Assembly: GCA_012861695.1 (NCBI GenBank)
Contig: JAAOOA010000060.1
Span: 6,798,697-6,862,696 of the forward strand
DNA length: 64,000 bases
From: Trematomus loennbergii
Lineage: Eukaryota > Chordata > Actinopteri > Perciformes > Nototheniidae
Direction: 5' to 3'
A program made the position numbers and the translations under genes. Shown in pieces: positions 9,469-20,922 of this stretch; positions within the stretch are counted from its first letter, which is position 1, and every line of letters starts with the position of its first letter. A model generated the notes under the pieces. The model saw only the letters and a list, made by a program, of their open reading frames with translations, did not search any database and was not told the origin of the DNA.

Positions 9469-10809
9469 TGTTAGGGTTGAGTGAAGCAGGCAGGACCCAA
9501 ATGCAGATAACAAAGAAAATACCTTTATTAAGGTTTTAGCGGTGACAAAAAGAACACTAACCCGTGAACACAGTCACAGACAAACAAGGATCTAACAAAG
9601 ACAGACAGAAAAACCAGAACTTAAATACACACAAGACTAATCACACAACAAGACACAGGTGAGGAGGGAGGAGAAAACACAGGGGCACAAGGTGAACACA
9701 ATCAGGAAATCAGACACACCAGGGAAACTAACGACGGGAAGGCAAACACAGGAGCCTCATCTCAATACCCCTCCTCGACTCCTCTCTTCCCCTCCTCCGG
9801 GACTTGACCCGGAAATCGATCAAGACACGCCATTTTGAAGGACGTCCCAATAGCTGAAATGCACACGGAGGAGTCGAGGAGGGGTGAGGGAGGAGGGGTG
9901 CGCGAGGAGACGAAAGGGAGGATACACGAGAGCAGACTACGCGGAAGTGTTTTCACTACTCGCGTATAAAAGCCCCGCCCCCACCTTCACAGCTGGTCGA
10001 TTTCAACACAGGAAAACGGAGAACTGGAAGAATGAGTGGAAAAGCGTCACATAAATGTATAAGTGCTCACAGCTCCGTGGGAATTGTTATGTGCAATTCA
10101 TTTCTTAAGGTTATACTAACAATTTAAGTCATGTTTAATGATCTTGAATGTCACTAAAACATAGCTATTAAGAAAGCTATTTCATAAATGGCTAGATCTT
10201 GATAAATAAAAATTATTTGTTTTGTTTTGTGTTAAGATATTCAGGAGTTAAATTATTTAAAATTCACAGTCCTGAATGTGGGTTTGTGGTGAATGTGGGG
10301 ATCTACAGGACACACATGTTCAGAGTAAAGGCTTTCACATTATTATAATTTTATTGAAATGTACATTTTACACCAAAACGGAACACAAAAGCAGGACCAA
10401 CCATCATACATTGAATTCCTTGACTAAAAAGAGAAAGATTCATCATTTAAATACATATTTAACAATAAATGGGCCGGTTCTAAGGGGTTATTCAGTTAAA
10501 CCCACATGTCATCATTAACAGACGTCGTTTAAGAGTGACGTTTGAGTGAACGAGGACATCCCAATTAATACCTGAGGACTCCTCTGTCCTCGCGTCACCT
10601 CCTCGTGTCTCTCGCTCGCATTTACGGAGGCGGAGCTAAGACGCAAGGAAGGGACGCGAGTGAGGGAAAGGAGGAGTCAAGGAGGGGTATTGAGACGAGG
10701 CTAGGGAGTAGGATCAGACAAGACACAAGGAGGAAAACATTTCAAAACAAAACAGGAAACCAGAGACAGAAAAAGACAAGACACAACACAACACAGACAG
10801 ATCGTGACA
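9469..10809 (-). repeat. 5' LTR, split by an inserted transposon
   Basis: Bases 9469-9752 match the first part of the 6830-7214 LTR and bases 10706-10809 match the rest. The interrupting 950 bp (9753-10702) are flanked by AGG, which occurs once at the matching place of the intact LTR. Confidence 0.93.
9753..10702. mobile_element. 950-bp terminal-inverted-repeat DNA transposon, AGG duplication
   Basis: The termini are 32-bp inverted repeats with two mismatches, starting AGCCTC and including CTCAATACCCCTCC. They are flanked by a 3-bp duplication AGG (9750-9752, 10703-10705). The empty site is visible in the sister LTR. Further GAGGAGTC-type inverted motifs lie inside both ends. No transposase is seen. 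A 3-bp duplication would fit PIF/Harbinger or CACTA groups, but the termini match neither consensus that I know, so the superfamily is open. Confidence 0.85.
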
Positions 10810-10997
10810 GAAACAGGAAGAACCAGAGCTAAATCAGGCTGTAGCCCGGAACCGGTTTGGTTTATTGGCAGTTTGCAAACCACTTAAGAGTACTGGAGTG
10901 TGAAACGAGCTATTGAGTCAGTGTTGTGGTGCTGTTGCTTTGGTCTGGATCTGTGAGCTAACCACGCCCCGTTCATTTGCATATAAGAAATGGAAAT

Positions 10998-11114
10998 GTG
11001 TCATTATGAAATACAAGTCCCCTGAAATAAATAAACGTGTCATTATGAAATAAAAGTCTCTTGAAATAAATAAATGTGTCATTATGAAATAAAAGTCCCA
11101 TGAAATAAATAAAT
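10998..11114. repeat. Tandem repeat, three units of 39 bp
   Basis: The motif GTGTCATTATGAAAT starts at 10998, 11037 and 11076. The units differ at a few bases. The flanking DNA down to 11250 is AT-rich with TATA and TTTA runs. Confidence 0.9.
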
Positions 11115-12009
11115 GTGTATTTAAATGTACATGTATACATATTTATTGCCTCTTTTATTTATTTCAGAATGTATTTCATAGGCATATTTATATATATATA
11201 TATATGTATTTATTTAATTATTTATGTATTTATTTAATTTTGGCTTAAATGGCATTCCATAGATTCCAACCAGTTTTACCTGGGAGTGTTATAATAGCTA
11301 TTTTAAATAGTATTGTATTACCTTTGTATTATTACCTTGTTGTTTTTAACCATTTTTATAAATAGATCTATCTTAGTATTTAAACTGTAAATTATTGATT
11401 ATAATAAATTATCAAAAATCTGTCCTGTGGTCCTCTATTCTTTAACGGTGGAAATTAGTTGCTGGTATATAAAAATGAACCTCACACTATCGTGTGACAT
11501 TACCACATACGTTTTAAAATGCTTAATAAGCACCGTAACTTTCATGATACTAATTTATCGGTCATAATCCGTTGTTTCCGTGAACGGCCGAATGTTGTGT
11601 GACGACAAATGCTGCGGCCGCAAGGCATTGTGGGCAGTGGCGTAACAAGGTTGTGATTGGCCCCGGTGCAAATATTGTTTTGGATCCGAGATAAGAGCCG
11701 TTCGAATTCTCTAGATTCTAGAGAATTCGAACGGCTCTTATCATGGCTGCCACTGAGGTACTTCCGGGTCATTTCACTCCGTTAGGAAGGTTCCTAAGCT
11801 AAACTGACTATTCGACTGCAGCCTGAGTGTCACTACAGACGGAGTAGGTAGGGTGTGGTTTGGAATTGGGCCTTCGAGTGCAGGCTGGCGTATCAATGCT
11901 CCTCCCCAGCTCCACAGCCGTCTGCAGGTTGCAGCTGTTTTGGAGCGGTAAAGGATGATCCAAGGCATAAAATGTTTCATGTCCTTGAATTTGAGTAAAA
12001 TGTGTACAG
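11115..12009. other. No gene; AT-rich DNA with one long palindrome
   Basis: No coding region is supported. The stretch holds short TA and TTTA runs near 11190-11240 and the perfect palindrome at 11690-11742. The preceding GTGGCGTAACAAGG and GGCCCCGGTGCAA motifs look like common fish hAT-repeat ends, but I could not pair them. Confidence 0.4.
11690..11742. repeat. Perfect 53-bp palindrome (26-bp arms, 1-base centre)
   Basis: The left arm starts GATAAGAGCCGTTCGAATTC and the right arm is its exact reverse complement, with only a single central base. It could form a cruciform or RNA hairpin, and may be the join of two head-to-head transposon ends. Confidence 0.95.
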
Positions 12010-12011
12010 TC

Positions 12012-12305
12012 ATATCGTCAAGTAAAAGTACAAAAGTAATATGTTTTAATTACTTAATTTGTTGCTGGAAAGCATGTGATTTTAATCCAGGTGTAACTAA
12101 AGTCTTATTTAAGTGTTGATCCTATTGTTCATCATTAATCTATATCTGTAAAGTAACTAAATGTACTACATAAATGTACACAATTGACCTCTAAATTGTA
12201 GTGGAGTAGAATTACAAAGCAGCATAACATCGAAATGACTCAAAATTGTAGTTAGGTACAGTTCTTGAGTAAATGTAGGCCTACTTAGTTACTTGATACC
12301 ACTGC
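12012..12305 (+). repeat. Dispersed fish repeat (GTAAAGTAACTAAA type)
   Basis: It contains CTGTAAAGTAACTAAATG and CCAGGTGTAACTAAAGTCT. The same motifs occur at about 14285-14420 in plus orientation and 19262-19375 in minus orientation, so this is an interspersed family with at least three copies here. No coding capacity; class unknown. Confidence 0.7.
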
Positions 12306-13051
12306 TCTTGAGTAAAGGCATTTGTTACGAAAATCTGTTAGTCTCTTTACAGGGTCAGTGTCAGAATAATGTAATCCTGCGGCTGCTGTTAGCCATCCAC
12401 AGTGCCTGTTTAACAGTGGCCCTCAAATATGAATCAGAGATAATATCCTAAACTTCAGAGCTCGCTCACAGACCCAGATAAGACTGTCTGCACCTCTGAT
12501 GGGGACTTTAATGAAACACTGTCTCAGAAGGTATTTGCATTGTTTGCATCACCGAACACGTCCACATGGAAAACAAACGGGGCTGACTTAAGTGTATCAA
12601 ATTAAAGACTGAGGGATTTTGCGCCTGTGTTTGTATGTTAATGGAGAAGCCTCAGAGGAATTATAAATTAATCAGCTGGTGTTCTGTGCAGTCCATAAAT
12701 CTGACAAGTAAGTCCAATGAGCTCTAGATTTAACTCTGCGAGTTTCATTTGCCTACGACCATTTAGATAAGCCTGCGGGAATGCTGCTGGCTACTGTATG
12801 CTAATGTTGGGCGGCGGTCACAACTTCAGAGGAATAAAGAGAAAGTTTGCAAAATGAATGGTTCAACATAAACTTTTTTTTGGTCCAGACAGAATGTTAG
12901 AGATAGTTTGTTTTTGACTCTGAAAAGGTCAAATAATATTGTCACTTTGTGCCGATCTCTCTGATTTATAAAAAGACGACAATTGAGCCTCCCAGAAGAC
13001 CTCAGGGCGACAAAGAGGGTTCTCTTTTATTTAAAAAAAATAAAATATTGC
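12306..13051. other. No gene seen
   Basis: I find no supportable reading frame, repeat or splice-bounded exon in this stretch. It appears to be single-copy non-coding sequence. Confidence 0.4.
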
Positions 13052-13600
13052 TTTACTCACAGGGTGCGTACGGGTGCTGGAAATCCTTGAAAATGCTTGA
13101 AATTGTACGAGGTGTTTTCAAGGTTTGAAAAGTGCTTGAATTTTGGGAATGGTGCTTGAATTTGGGATAAAGTGCTTGAAATTGTAAACGCTTTTTAGAT
13201 TAAAAGAAAATAAAGAAGTCGGAGCGCGCTTAATTGCTTCGCTTTTACATAAAACAGCTCCGCTCCGGTGTTCCCGCGCTATGCGCGTGACCGGCAAGTG
13301 TTTTTGTTACGTGTGTGACCTGGGCATTCTGATGAGAGTGATAGATGACAGTATGCCAGGAGGTTGCCGTTTCAACGAGCGTTGGCTAGCAGAAGACAAA
13401 TACAAGCCATGGCTAAGACGAGGGTCAAGCGAAGCCCAAGAGCAGCCTCCTGCAAAGTGTGCAACAATAACGATGCGAGAGTCTGCGCTGACGAGCCACA
13501 CACCACACGAAAGGTACGCCGTATAGAGCATTTTAGATTAGGCTATCGTTGCATGTAAAATACATGACACTTTTCTCTGTGCGCGGCAAAACAAGCTCGC

Positions 13601-13712
13601 CAAAATGGCTTCACTAGTCTGGCAGTATTTTAAGTGTCCGAAAATGACAATAAAATAGCGGTATGCAACGTGTGTGTGAAGCAGAAATCCTGCAGCTCCA
13701 CCCGCTGTGACG
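13601..13712 (+). pseudogene. BED-type zinc-finger remnant of a hAT transposase
   Basis: The plus strand reads MASLVWQYFK, then after a frameshift SENDNKIAVCNVCVKQKSC. A hydrophobic W..YF stretch followed by AVCNVC is the usual DNA-binding start of hAT transposases and ZBED proteins. The frame change falls between the two parts, and no following catalytic domain is visible. Non-functional here. Confidence 0.65.
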
Positions 13713-14083
13713 GACCGGTGAGCGGAGCAGAACACACATTAAGAGTTAGACCTAAACAGACTTAGCTTATTCACTTATTTTATCTACCTCTGGAACAAGC
13801 TAAACTAGTTATAAATATATGTATTCTTCACTGTCGGGTCACTCATTACTGGATCAGTGAGCTGCAGGAGATACTGACAGGCTGTCAGGAGAGAGAGAGA
13901 GAGAGGGAGGAGAGAGGAAAAGAGAGCGCTTCTGCTAATTTCTCCCGTGTTATTATCCCAAGTTAATGTAAACTTGAATAATGTACTTCATTTGAATGTA
14001 ATAATTATGTTGGTTGGTTGGTTTGTGGAAGCGCCAGTGAATGAGCCCCATTAACTGAGTTTTAAACATCACTTTAAATGGAA

Positions 14084-14183
14084 GATCCCCATAGGCCCCG
14101 CCCACTCGATCGGATCGGCGATCGGTATCGGTCGATACTGATTCCGGCGATCGGCCCCAAAATTGGCGATCGGAGCATCCCTA
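14084..14183 (-). mobile_element. End fragment of a second hAT element
   Basis: It ends in GATCGGAGCATCCCTA, the reverse of the TAGGGATGCTCCGATC terminus familiar from vertebrate hAT repeats, preceded by ATCGG-rich subterminal repeats. The other end was not found. Confidence 0.55.
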
Positions 14184-14199
14184 ATAATTGTATATGATA

Positions 14200-14460
14200 T
14201 GTTTTATAATGATTGATCATGAAAGTGTTCTCAAAGCTGGTAAAGGTGCAGCTAGTTTGAATGACTTTGTATACTGCAGGGTAGCTTGTGAATTTACTCC
14301 AGGTGGAACTAAAGTCTGATTTAACACTTGATTATATTTCACATCATTCATCCACATCTGTAAAGTAACTAAAGGTATTAAATACATGTAGTAGAGTAAA
14401 AGTACACCATTTACCTCTGACTTATGTTTACTGCCAACCTAAAAGTACCTCAAAAATAGT
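14200..14460 (+). repeat. Dispersed repeat, second copy of the GTAAAGTAACTAAA family
   Basis: It contains TCCAGGTGGAACTAAAGTCTG and CATCTGTAAAGTAACTAAAG, parallel to 12012-12305. Confidence 0.65.
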
Positions 14461-16249
14461 AATCAATAATGTATTGAAAAGTTATTTGGCTGATTGTTTT
14501 ATATTGGCTCAGCCAGGTTATATGGGATGCCCAGTACTACAGATGGGTCACTCATTTTGAAGGAAAGAGATATGATTCTACACTGTGTTGAAGTAAACAT
14601 GTATTGTTTGAACTGTTTATGTAATCACAACGGTTTATGGGTAATCATATATATAGGAATGTTATTCTCACTTTCTACTCACTGACCTAGAGATTCTGTG
14701 TTCACACACCAACCTGAGTTCACTCCTAAAAGCAGATGTCGTCATTAAGGTCGTTAAAGACAACATTACATCCTCCTTATCACCGCTAAGACCAGATGTT
14801 GGTTTTTGAAGTCGTTAAAGACCTCATTAAATGAATGGAGAGGGGTTTGGATGTCTGAGGGGGGTGGTTTATGTGAAGAGCTCTCATGGGAAGGTGGAGG
14901 AGTGGGGATCCCCACAGAGATAAGGGTTGACTTTTGACCTTATGGAACTTTGTGGTTTGAACTGTGATTGAACTAGACCAGAAGGGAATCCAGCCAATCA
15001 GGACACTTGGGGGTGGTTAGCAGTCTAAACAGCTCCTCCCCAGGGGCTCTCTGGTTCGCTTGGGAGGAAAATGGGAAGGAACAATTCAACACATCTCCGC
15101 CCCAAAATAGGGATATGTATACGGTTGTTTTTGAGTGTAAATTGCTTCTGGTTTGTTGAAAGCTGGTGCTAGAAGACGGTAAACCGCATCATGAACCTGG
15201 AGTCCATACTTCTCGTTTTCTGAAAGCTGGTCTGTCTACCTGTAAAACCGCATCACGAACCTGAAGCCCGGGGTACTCGAGTACTCTGTATAACTTGTAT
15301 ATGTGTTTGGTTTCCTACTAGAAGTAAACTCAGATAATTTGTTATAACTTTGATTCCGGTGTTTTCAATTCCTTTCTTATTTTAATAGAGATTTCAGCCT
15401 CATCCAACGAACGGCGCGTAGCAGAGGTGTTCTATCCCAACAATTTTGAAATATTAAACTTAGTTTTCTTTTCTAAACATTTAATTTTTCATCCTCATAA
15501 TGCTATTATGAAACACACATTTGGTTGTTTATAGCATAAAGAACATCTGATTTAATGTGAGGTAGGGAAATAATCATTTGAGTATAAGTATGTGTATATA
15601 AATATGTAATTTACAACAGCTGTAAGATGCTTGAAAAGCTTGAAAATGCACCTTGAAAATGCTTGAAAAGTGCTTGAATTTGACTTTGGAAAAGGTGTAA
15701 GAACCCTGTTTACTCAGTTCTGTCTTTATAGTCTTCTATTAGTTTCAAGTAATATTATCTATCAGGATGTTATGTGTAACTATTATTACCTAAGAGGTCG
15801 TTTTTAAAGCAATTTGTGTTACCTTTGGTGTTTTAAAAGTTATATTTGAATAAAGTTCAATATGATTTCATACAATTGCCATGGCAATGGCTTGTGTGGA
15901 AGATGATCTTGAGACAATCATGTTTCCCTTTTCCTGGACATCTACAAATGGTTGACCAATCACAACAGAGCTGGCCAGCTAACCAATCAGAGCAGACTGG
16001 GCTCTGGTTTCAGACAGAGGGTGAAAAGAGGTGCAGCAGTACAGGCAGTATGAGAACAATTAAGAGCTTTTTGAACATTAAAGAATGGAAACATGTCACA
16101 GTAGAGGCACAAAATACACATATGAACCTGCACATTAGCATAATAAGTCCTCTTTAGGAGGAGTTTGTTTATTGTAGTTCAAAAATGTTTGGCCTCAAAT
16201 AATCCCGTGAGTTGCACTCAAGCACGTGAACAGAGCAGTAAATTCTTGT

Positions 16250-16682
16250 TGTCACGATTTTAGTTTTGTCTGTCTTGTCATGGTTTTATTTTGAAATTCT
16301 GTTCTCCCTGTGTCTGGTCTTCCTTCCTGTGTTTTCCCTCCTGTGTCTGATTGTGTTCACCTGTTGCCCTTGTGTTTCTGCCTCCCCTGCCCAGCTGTGT
16401 CTTGTCCTGTGATTACCCTTCTGTGTATTTAGTCTTGTCTTCCCCTGTGCTCCATGTCGGTTCATTGTCTTTCCTTTCACGTCACGCTCCATGTTTGTCC
16501 CTGAAGTTTTTGGTCCTGGATTCCTTACTCGTGCTCCCCTGATTTGGTAATGTTAAGTTTGTTCCTTGTTTTCTTTTGTCATCGGCTTTGGTGAGATAAA
16601 GCTAGCTTTTTGTTACCCTTTGAAACCCGCTTCTTCTGTTTTTAAACTGCATTTGGGTCCTACCCTTTCCCGAATCCTGACA
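16250..16682 (+). mobile_element. Solo LTR with 5-bp target duplication
   Basis: A 433-bp block begins TGTCACGATT and ends CCTGACA, flanked by CTTGT at 16245-16249 and 16683-16687. It shares its TGTCACGAT start with the LTR at 6830-7214 but is otherwise different. With no internal sequence, it is the product of LTR-LTR recombination. Confidence 0.9.
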
Positions 16683-16687
16683 CTTGT

Positions 16688-18082
16688 TTTCTGCACAGAT
16701 GCACAGCCATGTAAATCAGCCAGTGGTAATTTGCGGTGTTTCCTCCTCATTCTTAGTCATGAGCAAATGTTCCTGTAGGCTATATTTTATTGTCAGTCCT
16801 TATTTATGCTAAGGCCAACAGACAAAACGCCCTTTGCAGTCAAAACAAAAGATCCTTTCGAGTTGTCTGGTGCATACCAAAAGGAAAACATGTACAGAAA
16901 AACCTCTGCTATGAATCAAGGAGTGATCAGCAGAATGCAAATGCGCAGCGGTACAGTGTGCTTATGCTGCATTTCCATATCAAAGCTGTGATCAATTCCT
17001 TAGCCTTGTCTGAATGCTAAATGTGTTGTGCGTCTGTGCAGGGGCTTCAATATTTTAATCCAATAACATTTCTGATGGTATTCAGTGCATGCAATAATGT
17101 ATTCAACACGCGTATGCCGGAGTGTTTGTGCTTGTATGTTTTCCCAAAAAGAAAACGTGTAAAAGCTTTTTCTATTAATCTTTCATTTGCAGCAACTATT
17201 GTGTCACCGATCTGTGAAAAAACAACATGTAGAGATGTGTAAACACACTCAAGAGAATTAACTGATGTGTGCTGTGTGAATTTTTTACTCTGTACTAGTT
17301 GCCTTTCAACATAACAAGGTTAGGAGGCCACTCCCTTCTCTTCAGCTGCAGAGAGAGAGACGCTCACCCGCTGGGACTCCCCCTTAATCAAATCAAGCAT
17401 TTCCAATAGCAATTAATATTAGAGCATGCAAAATGCCCAGGAGAGCAGAACGACTTTCCCTCGATGGACGCCCAGGCTCCAGCTCCATCGCCCCTCCCTG
17501 TGCCCCGTTTTCTCAGGGGACAGTGAGGCTGGAGTCCTCAACTGGAGCCTATCTCCTGCTTTCACCATAAACAAAGACCACTACTCATTACTCTGCACCC
17601 TGAATGGCTCTGTAGACATCTTTTGTGTGATTAACTTTAGCTTTTGTATAATATAAGGGCCCGTGTCCTGCTATAATTAATTTTCTCAAACAAGCTGATA
17701 TAAAAATGAAGTATCTTTGTATATCTCCTTGGGGAGTTTTAGCTCATAGTTTTGTTTTTCTGGTCTGCAGATTCACTGTTTTGGTTCGAGCTAACTCCTT
17801 GCTCGTTTTCTTAGGAAAAAAAAAAAATCTCCTATTTACAGACTGAACTGCCCATCTTCCGACAGCAGACTGAGAAAGTTAGCGGCCAGCTGGTACAACT
17901 TTAAGCAGTTAAAGAGCCAGATAAAAACAGGGTCATTATTGGACATGTACCAGGGGCCAGAAACGCGACTCCAAATGACTGCTAATGTTGCTCCATGTCT
18001 GCTGCATTTGTAAATTGGCAACTGTTTACTAAAGTAATAAATATCTAACAATCAGCTCCTAGTTGGAAATTTGGTAGGCATG
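16688..18082. other. No gene seen
   Basis: There are only short chance reading frames. No repeat ends or convincing exons were recognised. Confidence 0.4.
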
Positions 18083-19260
18083 TTAACCTGTTTAGCCCTG
18101 AGCCTGTTTTTCAGGTCTCAGGCTCGAAAATGACATTCCCAGAACAAATGACCATATCTTCCCTTCTAAAGGGTTAAATTAATCATCTTTTTTCTCAAAG
18201 TAATGATAAACCTGTGAGTTGGATGTAGAAAATTCAGAACAATATAGATATTTTTATTTTAAAGAAAATTCTAATTGAACATAGAAAAAAACTGTAAATT
18301 ATAGTGTCCGTCCAAAAATTATTTTTTACTTATAGTGAAAACTACCCTTGGATGATGGTAAGGTAGACTAAAAGCTTTAGGAATCCAAAGTACAACATAT
18401 AATAAGTACCCTGTATCAAGATTGATGCAAAACAAGATTTGACCTTTTTAGAGAGGTTTAGCAAAAGAAACTCCACCTCTGAGGTGATTTGGGTGGATTT
18501 GACCTATCTCTGGCCCCCTTGGTCGATTTTGATGAATGAAAGCTCTTTATAACCGCTAGAGCCAATGGAATCTAGGGAAAGTTATATACACACCAAAACG
18601 TTAACAAATAAGGAGTGAGAGTGACGCGTTACCAAAACCGGAAACTGCATACACTCTGGTGGCTACCATTAGCAGCTAACTTTTCCGCTCCGATTTTTAC
18701 ATAAAAAATGGAATTATGGATTATAAATAATTTTTAAAAGGTACAGGTACATTATCAACCTAGTGATCAACAGTTGTAGATATTTTTTTTTCGTTTTAAT
18801 GCCATTGAACACGTCTTTTGACCTAATTGACAGCTACGGTGAGACGATCTGCCGTAAAAGCTCCGTAAAGGTACGTGTTGTGATGTATGTGTTTGCTTCC
18901 CCTGTCGCAAGTTCGGATCGCTCAGTGATGATACTATACCTAAATAATCAGTGGAGTCTCAGCTTTAATAGGCTATATTGTATGTGCAGCTACGATAAGT
19001 AATAAGGGTATCTTTATCTTGAATTGTGTGCCGCAGTGCGTTAGAATTTTTTCGCTCAGGGTTCATTTAGACCCTTCTTATGAGACTTGTGTTTTGTTTT
19101 GGTAAAAATGGTTCATATGTTCAGTTAGCTGAGATTCTTCCCGTTAATCTGGTGCTACACATTAATAGTTTCATAAATGTTAAGAAGCCCTGAGACATTA
19201 TCTCGAAAACAAAAAGGTGGGAGGGGTCCAATGGGGGGACCGCCGTGCTTAAGAGGTTAA
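18083..19260. mobile_element. piggyBac-like non-autonomous element, copy B
   Basis: TTAA at 18083-18086 and 19257-19260. Its ends are CCTGTTTAGCCC and the diverged CCTCTTAAGC. The internal sequence aligns along its length with copies A and C. A small deletion after GATGCAAAACAAG breaks the minus-strand frame that is open in A and C. Confidence 0.85.
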
Positions 19261-19261
19261 G

Positions 19262-19375
19262 GTTAACCTGGTATTTTTACTCCACTACATTTATTTTAGT
19301 TACTTTACAGATTTGGATTAATGATGTGAAATATAAACAACCCTTAAATCAGACTTTAGTTACACCTGAGTAAAA
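19262..19375 (-). repeat. Dispersed repeat, third copy (inverted)
   Basis: On the minus strand it reads AGGTGTAACTAAAGTCTG and CTGTAAAGTAACTAAA, matching 12012-12305. Confidence 0.65.
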
Positions 19376-20690
19376 TTCAGTGAAGGTGATTGTCAAGTGC
19401 CAACAATCAGGCGAGATATTTGGTAGTGGGTGCTTGAGAAGGCTAAATATTTATCTGCAGATCCCTATAAATGATATTCATTACTCATTATTCTCTACTA
19501 ATAGTTAATTAAAAACTGTATATAATGGCTATTTTGCACATCCCTTTCAAGATTTCAAGATTTTCTAAGGTTTATTGACATATCATACACACAACTACGG
19601 TGTAGTTATGCAATGAATGAAAAACTTGGGTCACAGGTTCCTCAACAGTGCATTACAAGACATCTATCGATATGTGTGTACCTCCACCATTAAACATATT
19701 CTGCACATTTCTTATACTATCTACATACATCTTGTAAGAGTATAATTCATATGTATAATATCAGTTAAAATAAGTGCTTCAACATAGTTAACATTGCAGG
19801 GAAGTTGATTGTCAAGTTCCAAAACAAACCATGCAATATATTAGACGTTAAGTACTTTATCAGGCTTAATATCTGTAGATACCCCCAAAGCTTTTTTCTT
19901 ATTTAAAAGAAGACCTTAACCTAAAGTATTCTTTCATGTTTAAATAAAGCCTTATTAGTTTGTCTGTTTTGCACATCCTCCTATCAGGCACTAAACTGTT
20001 TTATTGTAGAGATCACTTACAGTATCTTCTTGATATTTTCTATTCTATATTATTTATATCATTGACCTTCCACTTTCCCACTATATTAAGAGTATGTACT
20101 CTTAATATTTAAATGTTTTCATCAAATATAACACATTCAAAAGTGCTTTACAAAAATGAAAGACATTAAGAAAAGGCATTTTAAAACAGTCATTAAAAAG
20201 CAACACAATCTACCTGCATTGCAATTACTCTAAACGTGTAATAACGTGCTTTAACCAGTAGGAGGTGCGGGTTAAAAAGCTGTCAAGTTTACAGTGTTAA
20301 CAAAATAAAATATACTGCTGTTTCTGGTTTAGGATATATTCTGTTATTGTTTTGATTTTGTAACACAAAAGCGATGTAAAAAACCCACAGCAACACAGAA
20401 AAGATGGTCTTAACATGACCCAGCGGTCTAAATTTAATAAAAAACAATAATATCAAAACAAATTATTACTACTAACTTTATTGTGAAATTAAAACCGAAC
20501 GGTAAAAGAATAGTTTCCGGTCTATTCTGAGGCCCGATCTCTGTAGATAAATAAAGAACTACGACAGATGTTTAATGCAGCCAAACCATTAATTACAATG
20601 CATTCATGTGATGACTTTCAAAGAGTAAAGCAAGCACTGCTGAATAAAGTATGATTTGCCGAGAAGCCCTTAGTAGGCGGAGTCGGCCAC
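19376..20690. other. No gene; AT-rich DNA with weak repeat traces
   Basis: Around 19545-19680 the sequence resembles a common fish repeat (GGTTTATTGACATATCATACAC then GTGTAGTTATGCAATGAATG), but no ends could be defined. The rest shows nothing. Confidence 0.35.
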
Positions 20691-20922
20691 TAACGGCTCG
20701 ACAGTGGCGTCAGAGTCTAACTCCCGCCTGCTACATCCTGATCCAAATAAGGGCAAAGAGGCGGAGCCGTGGCGGAGACGAGGCGGGACAGGGCGGGACC
20801 TTCTGCCAACGGCCGTGAAGTTTCAGACCTAGCTCAGGCTAAGAAGCTAAGCTAACATGCTCACAGTATTAAGCTAACAACCCAGCTTCCGGTCACTGCT
20901 CCTCGTTCCCGGCGTTCTGAAG
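20690..20922 (+). promoter_or_regulatory. GC-rich promoter and non-coding first exon of the SGNH gene
   Basis: A GC-rich island in AT-rich DNA, with GGCGGAGC and GGCGGGAC boxes at 20760-20800, ends in a consensus splice donor (TCTGAAG then GTAAGATC) at 20922/20923. The next acceptor is at 21418. The transcription start is not determinable by eye. Exon status is inferred from the donor and from the spliced frame downstream. Confidence 0.45.

Larger units (their letters stand above)
6825..10814 (-). mobile_element. Complete LTR retroelement with 5-bp target duplication
   Basis: Target duplications GAAAC occupy 6825-6829 and 10810-10814. Between them are two near-identical direct repeats (LTRs) of about 385 bp: 6830-7214, and 9469-9752 continued at 10706-10809. 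The second is split by a foreign insertion. On the minus strand the LTRs read TGTCACGATC to CCTAACA. A polypurine tract precedes the downstream LTR. The internal region encodes only one ORF of 818 aa. No protease, RT or integrase is present, so this is a non-autonomous LTR element that must rely on enzymes of another element. Confidence 0.93.
13060..15708 (+). mobile_element. hAT DNA transposon, decayed, with 8-bp duplication
   Basis: The 8-bp duplication TTTACTCA lies at 13052-13059 and 15709-15716. The termini are CAGGGTGCGTAC and, on the other strand, CAGGGTTCTTACACC. The subterminal regions repeat TGCTTGAA motifs at both ends (13080-13180 and 15625-15680). An 8-bp duplication and CAGGG ends are diagnostic of hAT. 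Inside is a degraded BED-finger exon, a fragment of a second hAT (14084-14183) and a copy of the GTAAAGTAACTAAA repeat. Confidence 0.92.

Noticed and set aside
13281..13558. Two overlapping plus-strand ORFs near the hAT left end as a separate gene
   Set aside because: They lie inside the hAT element, show no domain and are followed by the recognisable BED-finger remnant.
15846..16157. 103-aa plus-strand ORF as a host gene
   Set aside because: The sequence (GGCAGTATGAGAACAATTAA and AACATTAAAGAATGG) looks like a common fish MITE remnant. No splice signals or domain.
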